From assembly GCF_014596975.1 (NCBI RefSeq), contig NZ_JACVXD010000002.1, forward strand, positions 366,280 to 430,279: a stretch of 64,000 nucleotides of DNA. The letters run 5' to 3'. The stretch's first letter is position 1. Every line of letters begins with the position of its first letter. Below the pieces are notes generated by a model. The model did no database searches, was not told where the DNA came from, and saw only the letters and a list, made by a program, of their open reading frames with translations. The position numbers and the translations under genes were made by a program. Shown here piece after piece: positions 45,573-56,100 of the stretch. This DNA comes from Aestuariibaculum marinum. GTDB lineage: Bacteria > Bacteroidota > Bacteroidia > Flavobacteriales > Flavobacteriaceae.

Positions 45573-47267
45573 TTATTCCTTAGGTTCAGTAAAAAATACT
45601 TCTAATGTCATTTTCTGAGGAACAGTTGTATTTGTTCCGTGCAAAATGGTTCCTCTTGGAGTTATAATGGAAGCAGCAGGGACAGTAGTAACGTCGCTAC
45701 CTTCACTATTTAATATTCTAGCATTCGTGGTTGAGTTTACATTAGTCGATAAAACTAAACCAACTTTTGTATTTGTAGAATCTCTTAATAAGATGTTATT
45801 CAGGTGCTCTGTGATTCGGATTTTGTATTTAGCTTGTCCGTTTTCATCATTTTCTCTCCGTTGCCCTAAATGCACAATAATTGAATTGAAAGGATCTGCT
45901 GTATTCGAAATTGGGTCTAAAGCATAGTCTGTTAAAGGTATATTATTATTAACATCGTAGGCGTAAAGACGGTCGTATTTATGAAAATCTTCGTCACCTC
46001 CAGTGTTTATGCTTTGGTCTTCATAAACGATTAATTGGGCGTCATTAATTAAACGTTGTAAAATATAGTTGCCTCTTTCGTCTTTTTTGTATTCGCCGTT
46101 TTCAAGAAGTACCCTATGATTGTCTATAAATGATTTTAAATCTTCATCCGTAGGGAATAAATCTACAACAGCCATAGAACCTTCGGTTCCTTTTAAGTAT
46201 AATTTACCATCACCTTCGGTAGTGTTTCCGTCAGCTAAAGTTTGTAAATTATAATTATTTATGAATGTATTTAAACGCTTCCCTGAAAAACTTAGGGTGT
46301 AGGTGCTATTTGAAGTTGTGGTAGTTTCATTTTCGCCCGTACCTGTTGTGGTTGAATAGGAGTAGTAAATAACGATATTAGCATCAGAAGAGCCTAAGTT
46401 TAACATAAGCATATGCCCATCGGCCGAAGTTGCTTCAGCTTTAAAATACAAACCTCTAAAATAGTTTTGAAAAGCACTAGCACTTGTTAATACATCATTA
46501 TCTTCTTGGTCTATAATATGTGATTGCCAGAAATCGTGATCTAATTTTACTCTAAGCGCAGGAGCGCTATAAGTTGTTCCAGTCGTCTCGCCTTCATCGT
46601 CGTATGTATCTAATCGAATTCTGGATGGATCAGGTAAAAAAGATGCAATTTTTAAAATCGTATCATTGGTATATTTATGCTCGTCAAAATTAATGGTTGA
46701 AGATCCGTTTAATGCGAAATTATCGGTAACATTTATTTCTCCGTCAGCTATTGAATAGTAGTACTGCGCCTCTCCTAATGGGGCAGTAGGATCAAAATCT
46801 CTTAAGAAATATTCATTTTTAAAAACCGTTAATTTTATAGGAGCTTCGTCATTTCCATATAACGAATCTGCAATTGTATATTCATTTAATCCTTCGTCAT
46901 CCAACCCGATAACACGACTAAAATAAGGAATGGTCATGACTACAGAATCAATAACGGTATCATCTCCAAAATTTGGACTATAGCTGGAAGGTGTAACCTG
47001 AGTTACTATACTTGCTGTAGTTTGACCAAAAGCAGGATCGTTAAAAACACCAAGAAGGTTAGATGTTAACCCGTCAATTTGTAACGCGTTTAATTTTTTG
47101 TTGTACGCTAGTATAGGTAAGGACTCTTTATTGGTTTGGAAATTTGTGTTGTCTTCTCCTAAAACGTCACTGTCAACAGAAGCAAACTCCTTGTCGCAAG
47201 CCAAAAAGGAAGAGATAATTACTGAACAAACTGCACAAAATTTAAGGGCACTAATGGTCTTTTTCAT
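45573..47267 (-). CDS. DUF4270 lipoprotein
   Basis: This 564-residue protein has a lipoprotein signal (FLAC, Cys24) and the DUF4270 pattern: [15 protein letters not shown] shortly after the lipid site, [12 protein letters not shown], the segment starting [17 protein letters not shown], and a C-terminal [13 protein letters not shown]. The domain is found almost only in Bacteroidetes and its function is not established. It is probably on the outer membrane. It sits between the glycogen-synthase-like gene (29-base gap) and glmS (5-base gap), in one operon. Confidence 0.9.
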   Translation of the reverse strand: MKKTISALKFCAVCSVIISSFLACDKEFASVDSDVLGEDNTNFQTNKESLPILAYNKKLNALQIDGLTSNLLGVFNDPAFGQTTASIVTQVTPSSYSPNFGDDTVIDSVVMTIPYFSRVIGLDDEGLNEYTIADSLYGNDEAPIKLTVFKNEYFLRDFDPTAPLGEAQYYYSIADGEINVTDNFALNGSSTINFDEHKYTNDTILKIASFLPDPSRIRLDTYDDEGETTGTTYSAPALRVKLDHDFWQSHIIDQEDNDVLTSASAFQNYFRGLYFKAEATSADGHMLMLNLGSSDANIVIYYSYSTTTGTGENETTTTSNSTYTLSFSGKRLNTFINNYNLQTLADGNTTEGDGKLYLKGTEGSMAVVDLFPTDEDLKSFIDNHRVLLENGEYKKDERGNYILQRLINDAQLIVYEDQSINTGGDEDFHKYDRLYAYDVNNNIPLTDYALDPISNTADPFNSIIVHLGQRRENDENGQAKYKIRITEHLNNILLRDSTNTKVGLVLSTNVNSTTNARILNSEGSDVTTVPAASIITPRGTILHGTNTTVPQKMTLEVFFTEPKE

Positions 47268-47296
47268 ATGTAATTTTAAAAGAATATTTGGTTTAC

Positions 47297-48103
47297 TTAT
47301 AACACACTTTCGTTAAAAAATGTTGTGTAAGCCGGACCAAATTCGTCTTTAGGTTTGTATTCTAAAGTAGGTTTTTCAGATGCTTCTACATAAGCTTTTA
47401 AATCTTCAGGGATATCTTCAGATCCAATAATAAGAGCATCAGAATAATCTATGGCTACTTTCATTAAATTTGTATACGAAGGTTCTTCAAGAACTTTGAT
47501 GGCATCTTCGTTAATATTGTCAAATTTAACTTTATTAACCATATCTTCATTTAATGAATTGTTAAAACTTTGGCTGTAAACCGAAGTAACAATCTTACTT
47601 TCATTAAATAAAGGCTCATCTTTATAGTATTCTTTAAGGTATACAGGAAGTAATGAAGCCAACCATCCGTGAACATGAATAATGTCGGGAGACCAGTTTA
47701 ATTTTTTTACCGTTTCGATAACGCCTTTGGCGAAAAAGATAGCACGCTCATCATTGTCTGGAAATAAGTTTCCGTCTTCGTCGGTTAACGTGGCTTTTCT
47801 TTTAAAATACTCGTCGTTATCAATAAAATACACCTGAATGCGCTCTTTTGGTATCGATGCTACTTTTATAATTAGCGGCATGTCTAGGTCGTTAATTACT
47901 AGATTGATACCTGAAAGTCTTATAACTTCATGTAATTGATGTCTTCTCTCGTTAATGTTGCCGTATCGGGGCATAAAAATCCTTATTTGTCCACCTTGCT
48001 GATTCACTAATCTTGGGGCTTCAAAAGACATTGAAGAAATTTCGGTTTCCGGTAAATAAGGCACTACTTCAGATGATACATACAATATCCTCTTATCTTT
48101 CAT
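47297..48103 (-). CDS. Glycogen-synthase-like protein, N-terminal GT5 domain only
   Basis: The 268-residue protein matches the N-terminal Rossmann domain of glycogen/starch synthase ([49 protein letters not shown]). The ADP-glucose-binding KTGGL motif expected after SSEVVPY is replaced by PETEISSM, and the whole C-terminal GT-B domain is missing. Only 29 bases separate it from the next gene, so there is no decayed remnant. Proteins of this short type are standard in Flavobacteriaceae, so it is probably a conserved non-catalytic protein rather than a recent truncation. It leads the operon with DUF4270 and glmS and is divergent from panC. Confidence 0.85.
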   Translation of the reverse strand: MKDKRILYVSSEVVPYLPETEISSMSFEAPRLVNQQGGQIRIFMPRYGNINERRHQLHEVIRLSGINLVINDLDMPLIIKVASIPKERIQVYFIDNDEYFKRKATLTDEDGNLFPDNDERAIFFAKGVIETVKKLNWSPDIIHVHGWLASLLPVYLKEYYKDEPLFNESKIVTSVYSQSFNNSLNEDMVNKVKFDNINEDAIKVLEEPSYTNLMKVAIDYSDALIIGSEDIPEDLKAYVEASEKPTLEYKPKDEFGPAYTTFFNESVL

Positions 48104-48288
48104 GTGTTTTTATTTATTGCTTTATAAGTACTTATTGATGTTAAACAGGGGCTAACCTACATAACGTTTGTTTTAGTTTGTTTTTCGTAGCCTAATGCAA
48201 CAATAATGCGGTATTTCTATGGTTTTAGAAATACAGTTTCTTTGTTTTAATAAGGCTTTGCTTTTTTTAGTTCAAAATAAAAAACACG

Positions 48289-48296
48289 CAAAAGTA
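48289..48296 (-). promoter_or_regulatory. Candidate -7 box for the glycogen-synthase-like operon
   Basis: TACTTTTG on the minus strand fits TAnnTTTG and is the only such match upstream of the gene. It would give a 5' leader of about 180 bases. No -33 TTG is seen. Confidence 0.45.
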
Positions 48297-48327
48297 CAAA
48301 AATTTATGCAGATTGGCTGTAAAATCT

Positions 48328-48335
48328 TAAGTTTG
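48328..48335 (+). promoter_or_regulatory. -7 box of the panC promoter
   Basis: TAAGTTTG fits TAnnTTTG and lies 24 bases before the GTG at 48360, supporting that start rather than the ATG at 48219. Confidence 0.55.
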
Positions 48336-48359
48336 CACCCGCTTAATTTATATAGAACT

Positions 48360-49211
48360 GTGGAAGTTTACTCAGAAAAACAACAAATTACGAAAGTATT
48401 AAGTGCTTTTAAAGACCAAAATTTAACCGTTGGCTTGGTACCAACTATGGGGGCTTTGCATAAAGGTCATTTGGCATTAGTAGAAAAAGCATTACAAGAT
48501 AACGATAAGGCTGTTGTTAGTATTTTTGTAAACCCAACGCAGTTCGATAATAAAGACGATTTACAAAAATACCCACGAACGTTAGAGCGTGATGTGCAAC
48601 TCTTAGAGGGGGTTAGTAAAGATAATATAATTGTTTATGCGCCATCGGTTGATGATGTTTATGAAGGAAAACTGGAAGCAGAGCATTTCGATTATGATGG
48701 TCTGGAGCATGAAATGGAAGGACGTTTTCGCGACGGACACTTTAATGGCGTAGGAACGATTGTAAAGCGGTTATTCGAAATCGTAAAACCGAATTCGGCC
48801 TATTTTGGAGAGAAAGATTTTCAGCAATTACAAATTGTAAAAAAGCTGGTAGAAAAGCATAATATACCTGTAAATATTGTAGGGTGTGATATTTATAGAG
48901 AAGATTCTGGTTTGGCAATGAGTTCTCGTAATACACGTCTTAAATCAGAATACCTGGAAGCAGCACCTTTTATTTACAAAACTTTAACAACTGCCAAAGA
49001 TTATTTTGGCACAAAAAGTGCTGAGGAAGTAACGCAATGGGTTGAAAATGAGTTTCGAAGTCAGAAGTTGTTAGAATTGGAATATTTTATCATAGCCGAC
49101 GTTTTAACTCTTAAAACCGTAACAGAAAAAGAAAATAATAAACAATACAGAGCGTTTATTGCAGTATATGCAGATGATATTAGACTGATTGATAATATTG
49201 CTCTAAATTAA
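48360..49211 (+). CDS. panC: Pantothenate synthetase
   Basis: PanC joins pantoate and beta-alanine with ATP to give pantothenate. The family motifs are [14 protein letters not shown] (ATP site), [41 protein letters not shown] and SSRNTRL. The frame is open back to an ATG at 48219, but the family N-terminus ([10 protein letters not shown]) begins at the GTG at 48360, which gives 283 residues, the usual size. The longer form would carry 47 residues of low-complexity translation containing the promoter. panD follows after 13 bases. Confidence 0.94.
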   Translation: MEVYSEKQQITKVLSAFKDQNLTVGLVPTMGALHKGHLALVEKALQDNDKAVVSIFVNPTQFDNKDDLQKYPRTLERDVQLLEGVSKDNIIVYAPSVDDVYEGKLEAEHFDYDGLEHEMEGRFRDGHFNGVGTIVKRLFEIVKPNSAYFGEKDFQQLQIVKKLVEKHNIPVNIVGCDIYREDSGLAMSSRNTRLKSEYLEAAPFIYKTLTTAKDYFGTKSAEEVTQWVENEFRSQKLLELEYFIIADVLTLKTVTEKENNKQYRAFIAVYADDIRLIDNIALN

Positions 49212-49220
49212 TTACCTTTG
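49189..49220 (+). promoter_or_regulatory. panD promoter, nearly leaderless
   Basis: TTG (49189-49191) and a perfect -7 box TACCTTTG (49213-49220) are 21 bases apart. The box ends 4 bases before the panD ATG at 49225, so transcription would begin at or next to the start codon. It overlaps the end of panC. Confidence 0.6.
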
Positions 49221-49224
49221 CCAC

Positions 49225-49575
49225 ATGCAAATTCAAGTCGTAAAATCTAAGATTCACAGAGTTAAGTGTACCGGTGCGGAACTTAATTACATTGGTAGTA
49301 TTACTATTGATGAGGATTTAATGGAAGCTGCCAATATTATACAAGGCGAGAAAGTTCAAATTGTAAATAACGACAATGGTGAGCGTTTAGAAACGTATTG
49401 TATTCCTGGCCCTCGTAATACTGGAGAGATTACTCTTAACGGTGCAGCAGCGCGTAAAGTAGCGGTAGGAGATACATTAATTCTTATTACCTATGCTATA
49501 ATGGATTTTGAAGAAGCTAAAACTTTTAAGCCTTCTTTAGTATTCCCAGACGAAGCAACAAATCTGTTAAAATAA
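49225..49575 (+). CDS. panD: Aspartate 1-decarboxylase
   Basis: PanD makes beta-alanine, the second substrate of PanC. The 116-residue proenzyme has the self-processing site G24-S25 in YIGSITID, where the pyruvoyl group forms, as well as the family segments [20 protein letters not shown] (20 residues), [14 protein letters not shown] and [10 protein letters not shown]. It follows panC directly and also appears to have its own promoter. Confidence 0.97.
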   Translation: MQIQVVKSKIHRVKCTGAELNYIGSITIDEDLMEAANIIQGEKVQIVNNDNGERLETYCIPGPRNTGEITLNGAAARKVAVGDTLILITYAIMDFEEAKTFKPSLVFPDEATNLLK

Positions 49576-49587
49576 ATTTTCAATTAT

Positions 49588-50547
49588 TTGAAGCTGAAGA
49601 TAACCAAGGTCTTAAAAATCGTACTTCCTCTTTTATTGGGAGTGTTTTTAGTCTGGTATTCGTTGTCTAAAGTTTCAATAGGTGAAATATGGCAATATCT
49701 AAAAGAATCTGATTATGGTTGGATTGTTTTTGGTGTGTTTTTGGGACTATTGAGTCACATGTCTCGAGCGTACCGTTGGCGATTTCAGTTGGAACCTATG
49801 GGATATCATGTTCGCTACGCTAATAGCTTTATGGCGGTTTTTGCCACCTACCTAATTAATTATACCATACCTAGAGCAGGCGAGGTTGCGCGTGCTTCTA
49901 TTCTTTCAAATTACGAAGAGGTTCCTTTTGAAAAAGGTTTCGGTACCATCGTTGCTGAGCGTATTGCTGATTTAATTGTTATGATGGGAATTATTACTGC
50001 AACCCTTTTTCTTCAATTCGATTTTATTTACGGTTTTTTTATTGAACGATTAAATCCCATAAAAATTGGAATTTTGGTCATTGTGGGGATTATCGGGGTG
50101 CTTCTGTTTTTTAATTATTTAAAGCGAAGCGATTCTAAATATGCTCAAAAAATCAAAACCTTTATTTCGGGGTTAGTTGAAGGTTTGTTGAGTATTTTTA
50201 AAATGAAGAAAAAATGGGCGTTCATCTTTCATACCTTGTTTATCTGGGCTATGTATGTGCTTATGTTTTACGTGACGTCCTTTGCAATTCCTGATTTAAA
50301 AGGTATATCGTTGGGTGTTATTTTAGTAGGGTTTATATCTGCAAGCTTTAGTATAGCGGCCACAAATGGTGGTATTGGGTCCTATCCTTTGGCGGTTTAC
50401 GCCGCCTTTTCATTGTTTGGAATTGCGGAAGAGCCAAGTATTGCTTTTGGTTGGATTATGTGGGCGTCTCAAACCCTTATGATTATTATTTTTGGCGGAC
50501 TCTCTCTCGTATATCTGCCAATCTACAACCGAAAAAACAAGGGTTAA
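49588..50547 (+). CDS. YbhN/LPG-synthase-like membrane protein (flippase-like domain)
   Basis: The 319-residue membrane protein has seven to eight segments and matches the lysylphosphatidylglycerol-synthase transmembrane (UPF0104/YbhN) family, with the motifs FLGLLSHMSRAYRWRF, LINYTIPRAGEVARASILSN and TNGGIGSYPLAVYAAFSLFG. Lacking the soluble aminoacyl transferase domain, it may act as a lipid flippase or transporter. No ATG is available upstream of the first membrane segment: a stop (the panD TAA) precedes, and the possible starts are TTG at 49588 or ATT at 49576. It follows panD by 12 bases. Confidence 0.87.
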   Translation: MKLKITKVLKIVLPLLLGVFLVWYSLSKVSIGEIWQYLKESDYGWIVFGVFLGLLSHMSRAYRWRFQLEPMGYHVRYANSFMAVFATYLINYTIPRAGEVARASILSNYEEVPFEKGFGTIVAERIADLIVMMGIITATLFLQFDFIYGFFIERLNPIKIGILVIVGIIGVLLFFNYLKRSDSKYAQKIKTFISGLVEGLLSIFKMKKKWAFIFHTLFIWAMYVLMFYVTSFAIPDLKGISLGVILVGFISASFSIAATNGGIGSYPLAVYAAFSLFGIAEEPSIAFGWIMWASQTLMIIIFGGLSLVYLPIYNRKNKG

Positions 50548-50611
50548 CCCGTTTTATAGTTGTAGTTTATTTCATAACTTGCCGTAATAAATCTCAAATC
50601 ATTTTCTAGCC

Positions 50612-51760
50612 ATGAAATGTATACTTTCTGTTTTAGTGCTTTTGGTTTCGTTTAATGTAACTCAGGCTCAGGTAAAATTCGAGAAAATCGAATCTTCAAG
50701 ATTGGGCGATACTCGCGAAATAAAAATCCAGTTACCTCGTGGATATGGTGGTGATAAAAACAAAACCTATCCATTGTTTATTGTTTTTGATGGTGATTAT
50801 TTATTTGAAGCTGTAGCCGGAAATACAGATTATTACTCGTATTGGGAAGATATGCCGGAGGCTATTGTTGTCGGGGTTAACCAGTATGGTAAGCGGTATG
50901 ATGACTGTTTATATTCTGAGCAAAATTCATTACCTATTGAAACCGGAGCAAGTTTTTTCGAGTTTGTTGGTATGGAATTGATTCCTCATATAGAAAAGAA
51001 TTATAACGTCGGAAATTTTAAAGTAGCTGTAGGTCATGGCGAAACAGCCAATTTTATAAACTACTTTTTGTTAAAATCACAGCCTTTATTTCAGGGCTAT
51101 ATTGCTATTAGTCCGGTTTTGGCGCCCGGAATGATTTCCTATCTTCCGGGGCAGTTAAGTAAAACACCTTCTAAAATATTTTACTATTTATCGTATACCA
51201 ATAACGATATTGGCTCTGTAAAAGATATGGCTAAGGTGTTAAATCAAGATATGGCTGCAGTTAGTAATGACAATGTGGTTTATAAATATCAGGGGTTTGA
51301 AGGGCCTTCACATTACTCGGCTCCGGCGCATGCGCTACCAAATGCTATAGAAACTATTTTTAGTATCTATAAACCTATTAGTAAGCAGGAATATCAGGAT
51401 GTAATTTTAAAATTAGAAGACTCTCCAGTTGCGTACTTAGAAGAAAAGTATCAGTCAATTTTCGATTTATTCGGAATTAAAAAACCGATTTTAGTAAATG
51501 ATTTTAGGGCGATAGCCGCGGCTATTGAGAAGAAAGAGGCTTTTGAATATTATGAACGTCTGGGCGATTTAGCACGAGATGCGTATCCTGAAACTTTGTT
51601 AGGAAACTATTATTTGGCCCGTTTTTATGAAGAAACCGGAGAAGCAAAAAAGGCAATGAAAACGTATCAGTCTGCATATATTTTAGATGAAATTGGTGGC
51701 ATTACCAAAGATTTAATGGTAGAGAAAGCAGAAGCAATTAAAACAGATTTTGGGTATTAA
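50612..51760 (+). CDS. Secreted alpha/beta-hydrolase-fold protein lacking the nucleophile, with C-terminal TPR
   Basis: The 382-residue protein has a signal peptide (ending TQAQ), an esterase-D/Fes-like alpha/beta-hydrolase fold (REIKIQLPRGYGG, FIVFDGDYLF, EAIVVGVNQYGKR) and a TPR-like tail (about 315-375). At the nucleophile elbow, where esterases have GHSxGG, it reads G141-H-G143-E-T, so the serine is replaced by glycine. It probably has no serine-hydrolase activity and may be a binding protein. The stop overlaps the radA start (TAATG). Confidence 0.8.
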   Translation: MKCILSVLVLLVSFNVTQAQVKFEKIESSRLGDTREIKIQLPRGYGGDKNKTYPLFIVFDGDYLFEAVAGNTDYYSYWEDMPEAIVVGVNQYGKRYDDCLYSEQNSLPIETGASFFEFVGMELIPHIEKNYNVGNFKVAVGHGETANFINYFLLKSQPLFQGYIAISPVLAPGMISYLPGQLSKTPSKIFYYLSYTNNDIGSVKDMAKVLNQDMAAVSNDNVVYKYQGFEGPSHYSAPAHALPNAIETIFSIYKPISKQEYQDVILKLEDSPVAYLEEKYQSIFDLFGIKKPILVNDFRAIAAAIEKKEAFEYYERLGDLARDAYPETLLGNYYLARFYEETGEAKKAMKTYQSAYILDEIGGITKDLMVEKAEAIKTDFGY

Positions 51761-53118
51761 TGGCAAAAGTTAAGACAACATTTTTTTGTCAGAGTTGCGG
51801 GTCGCAATATGCGAAATGGCAAGGACAGTGTAATGCTTGTAAGGAGTGGAATACTATTGTTGAAGAGGTGATTCAAACACCTGAAAAAAGTGATTGGAAA
51901 TCGCCAACTTCAACAGTTAAAAAGGCAGCTGTACCCTTACGCGTAAAAGATATTGATGTATCAAAGGAACCGCGTTTAGATACGTTCGATGGGGAGTTAA
52001 ATCGTGTTTTAGGTGGAGGTATTGTTCCGGGGTCGTTAACGCTTTTAGGAGGTGAACCGGGAATAGGAAAAAGCACCTTGCTGCTTCAAATTTCTTTAAA
52101 GCTGCCTTATAAAACACTTTATGTTTCTGGTGAAGAAAGTCAAAAGCAGATTAAAATGCGTGCCGAGCGTATTAATCCGAATAACAACAATTGTTATATT
52201 CTTACCGAGACAAAAACTCAGAATATCTTTAAGCAAATTGAAGCTTTAGAACCTGATGTGGTTATTGTTGATTCTATTCAAACCTTGCATAGCGATTATA
52301 TCGAATCGTCTTCAGGGAGTATTTCCCAAATTAAAGAGTGTACTACAGAGCTGATTAAATTTGCAAAAGAAACGGCGACGCCTGTCATTTTAATTGGTCA
52401 TATAACCAAAGATGGGAATATCGCTGGACCAAAAATATTAGAGCATATGGTTGATACAGTGCTTCAGTTTGAAGGTGATCGCAATCATATATTTAGAATT
52501 TTAAGAGCAAATAAAAACCGATTTGGTTCCACTAACGAACTGGGAATTTACGAAATGCAGGGCTCTGGATTACGAGAAGTGACTAATCCTTCCGAAATTT
52601 TAATTTCTAAAAAAGATGAAGAGCTTTCAGGGAATGCTGTCGCTGCCACGTTGGAAGGTATGCGTCCGTTAATGATTGAAGTTCAGGCATTAGTGAGTAC
52701 CGCAGTTTATGGTACGCCACAACGCAGTGCGACAGGGTTTAATGCTAAGCGATTGAACATGTTACTGGCAGTTTTAGAAAAACGAGCTGGATTCAGACTT
52801 GGAGCAAAAGACGTCTTTTTAAATATTACGGGAGGAATTACGGTCGATGACCCGGCTATCGATTTGGCGGTAGTTGCATCTATTTTATCTTCAAACGAAG
52901 ATGTTGCTTTAGAAAAGGATTTTTGTTTTGCAGCAGAAGTAGGTTTGTCTGGAGAAATTCGTCCCGTTCAACGCGTAGAGCAACGTATTTTAGAAGCTGA
53001 AAAATTAGGGTTTTCAACCATCTTCGTGTCTAAGTACAATAAGATTTCTCTCAAGAATACGGCTATAAAAGTTCAAATGATATCAAAAATAGAAGATTTG
53101 GTTGGTTTTATTGTTTAA
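51760..53118 (+). CDS. radA: DNA repair protein RadA (Sms)
   Basis: RadA is a RecA-like branch-migration ATPase in recombination. The 452-residue protein has an N-terminal zinc finger (C10-x2-C13, C24-x2-C27), the Walker A motif GGEPGIGKST, the RadA-specific KNRFG motif (RANKNRFGSTNELGIYEM) and a C-terminal Lon-protease-like domain. The start ATG overlaps the stop of the preceding hydrolase-like gene, so the two are translationally coupled. Confidence 0.97.
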   Translation: MAKVKTTFFCQSCGSQYAKWQGQCNACKEWNTIVEEVIQTPEKSDWKSPTSTVKKAAVPLRVKDIDVSKEPRLDTFDGELNRVLGGGIVPGSLTLLGGEPGIGKSTLLLQISLKLPYKTLYVSGEESQKQIKMRAERINPNNNNCYILTETKTQNIFKQIEALEPDVVIVDSIQTLHSDYIESSSGSISQIKECTTELIKFAKETATPVILIGHITKDGNIAGPKILEHMVDTVLQFEGDRNHIFRILRANKNRFGSTNELGIYEMQGSGLREVTNPSEILISKKDEELSGNAVAATLEGMRPLMIEVQALVSTAVYGTPQRSATGFNAKRLNMLLAVLEKRAGFRLGAKDVFLNITGGITVDDPAIDLAVVASILSSNEDVALEKDFCFAAEVGLSGEIRPVQRVEQRILEAEKLGFSTIFVSKYNKISLKNTAIKVQMISKIEDLVGFIV

Positions 53119-53174
53119 TTTACTTGTAATCGGCACCGCTATTTTATCAAAATTCCTTAATTTCGCTGCTCGAA

Positions 53175-56100
53175 ATGAAAATTGATAAAATGAGTGCTAA
53201 ATTCCCTGAATATAAAGGTCTTGACTTGCCTAAAGTAGCAGAAGAAATTCTTAACTATTGGCAGGAAAACAATATTTTTGAAAAGAGTGTTTCTACCAGA
53301 GAAAACAACGAATCCTATGTGTTTTTCGAAGGACCTCCTTCTGCAAATGGTCTTCCAGGAATACACCACGTTATGGCACGAGCCATTAAAGATATTTTCT
53401 GCCGTTATAAAACGCAAAAAGGATATCAGGTAAAACGTAAAGCAGGTTGGGATACACACGGTCTTCCTGTGGAGTTAGGAGTTGAAAAGGAGTTAGGAAT
53501 TACTAAAGAAGATATTGGTAAAACCATTTCTGTTGAAGAATATAACGAAGCGTGTCGTAAGGCAGTCATGCGTTATACAGATATCTGGAATGACTTGACG
53601 GAAAAGATGGGATATTGGGTAGATATGGACGATCCGTACATTACCTACAAGCCAAAATACATGGAGTCTGTTTGGTGGTTACTAAAACAGATTTACAGCA
53701 AAAACTTGTTGTACAAAGGGTATACCATTCAGCCGTATTCGCCTAAAGCAGGAACTGGATTAAGTTCGCATGAGTTGAATCAGCCGGGAACCTATCAGGA
53801 TGTTACCGATACAACCATTGTTGCTCAGTTTAAAACGAAGCAGGAGTCATTACCTCAATTTTTACAGAACGAAGGTGATATTCACTTCTTAGCCTGGACG
53901 ACGACACCTTGGACCTTACCAAGTAACACCGCGTTAACTGTTGGGCCAAAAATTGTGTATGTTTTAGTTGAAACATACAACCAGTATACTTTCGAGCCGA
54001 TTAAAGTGGTGTTAGCTAAAAAATTAGTAAGCTACCAGTTTTCGGGGAAATTCAAGCAGGTTGAAGATCAGTCTGAAGTTGCTGCTTACAAAGAAGGTGA
54101 TAAAAAAATACCGTTTTACATCTTAAAAGAGTTTGTTGGTAAAGACTTAGTAGGCATCACTTACGAACAATTATTACCTTATGCATTACCAAACGATAAT
54201 CCTGAAAACGCTTTTAGAGTCATTTCCGGAGATTTCGTAACCACTGAAGACGGTACAGGTATTGTACATACTGCGCCTACCTTTGGTGCCGATGATGCCT
54301 TGGTGGCGAAACAAGCAACACCTGAAGTGCCACCAATGTTGGTGAAAGATGAAAATGGAAATCTAGTACCGTTGGTAGATTTACAAGGGAAGTTCAGACC
54401 AGAAATGGGTGAGTATGCCGGTAAATATGTGAAGAATGAGTACTATAACGAAGGTGAAGCACCAGAGAAATCAGTTGATGTTGAAATCGCTATTCAGTTA
54501 AAGATAGAAAACAAAGCCTTTAAGGTTGAAAAATATAAACATAGCTACCCGAACTGCTGGAGAACCGATAAACCAATTTTGTACTATCCATTAGATTCTT
54601 GGTTTATTAAGGTTACCGATGTTAAAGAACGTATGGTAGCGCTTAACGACACCATCAACTGGAAACCGAAAGCTACAGGGACAGGTCGTTTTGGAAACTG
54701 GTTAGCCAATGCGAACGACTGGAATTTATCACGTTCACGTTACTGGGGTATTCCGTTACCAATCTGGAGAACAGAAGATGGTAAGGAAGAAATTTGTATC
54801 GGATCTGTTGAAGAATTAAAAGCTGAAATGGCAAAAGCTGTTGAAGCGGGTGTCTTAGCAAAAGATATTTTTGCTGATTTTGAAGTTGGAAACAATTCGG
54901 AAGACAACTACGATAAAATAGATTTACATAAAAATATCGTTGATGAGATTGTATTAGTATCGCCATCAGGACAGAAAATGTTCCGCGAAAGCGATCTAAT
55001 CGATGTGTGGTTCGATTCGGGGTCTATGCCTTATGCACAGTGGCATTATCCATTTGAAAATAAAGAATTAATTGATAACGGAACCTCGTATCCTGCTGAC
55101 TTTATTGCTGAAGGTGTCGATCAAACACGTGGTTGGTTCTATACACTCCATGCTATTGGTACCATGGTATTCGATTCTGTAGCGTATAAAAATGTAGTAT
55201 CTAACGGATTGGTATTAGATAAGAACGGACAAAAAATGTCTAAGCGTCTTGGAAATGCTGTCGATCCGTTTGAAACTTTAGGAAACTACGGTGCCGATGC
55301 GACACGTTGGTACATGATTAGTAATGCCAATCCTTGGGATAACTTAAAATTTGACTTAGATGGAGTAGAGGAAGTAAAACGTAAGTTCTTCGGAACCTTA
55401 TATAACACGTATTCGTTCTTTACACTATATACAAATCTGGATAACTTCACCTATGCTGAAGCCGATATTCCATTAGATGAGCGTCCGGAAATAGACCGTT
55501 GGATTCTTTCAGAATTGCATACCTTAATTAAGAAGGTAGATGAGTTTTACGCTGAATACGAGCCAACAAGAGCGGCGCGTGCCATCTCTGATTTTACGCA
55601 AGATTACTTAAGTAACTGGTTTGTGCGTTTAAGCAGAAGACGTTTCTGGAAAGGCGATTATCAAAAAGATAAGATTTCGGCATATCAAACGTTATATACC
55701 TGTATGGTAACCATTGCTAAATTGGGTGCTCCTATCGCTCCTTTCTTTATGGATCGTTTGTATTTAGATTTAAATTCGGTAACGAAGAAAGAAGAATTTG
55801 ACAGCGTTCACTTAGCTGATTTCCCGAAATTCGATGAATCGTTTGTTGATAAGTCATTAGAAAGAAAGATGGAAAGTGCTCAAACTATCTCATCTTTAGT
55901 GCTTTCGTTAAGAGCTAAAGAGAAGATAAAAGTGCGTCAACCGCTTCAAAAAATCATGATTCCTATCGATAACGAAACACAGAAAAATGAGATTTTAGCA
56001 GTGGCAGACCTTATAAAGTCTGAGGTTAACGTAAAAGAAGTTGAAGTTTTAGAAGATGCATCAGATATTCTGGTGAAAAACATAAAACCAAACTTTAAAG

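Noticed and set aside
47268..47296. Frameshift hiding the C-terminal domain of the glycogen-synthase-like gene
   Set aside because: Only 29 bases separate it from the intact DUF4270 gene, so no remnant domain can be there.
48219..48359. 47-residue N-terminal extension of PanC
   Set aside because: It carries no family similarity and contains the candidate promoters; the GTG at 48360 gives the normal length.
54673..54966. 97-codon minus-strand frame
   Set aside because: It is a shadow of ileS with biased leucine/glutamine composition.
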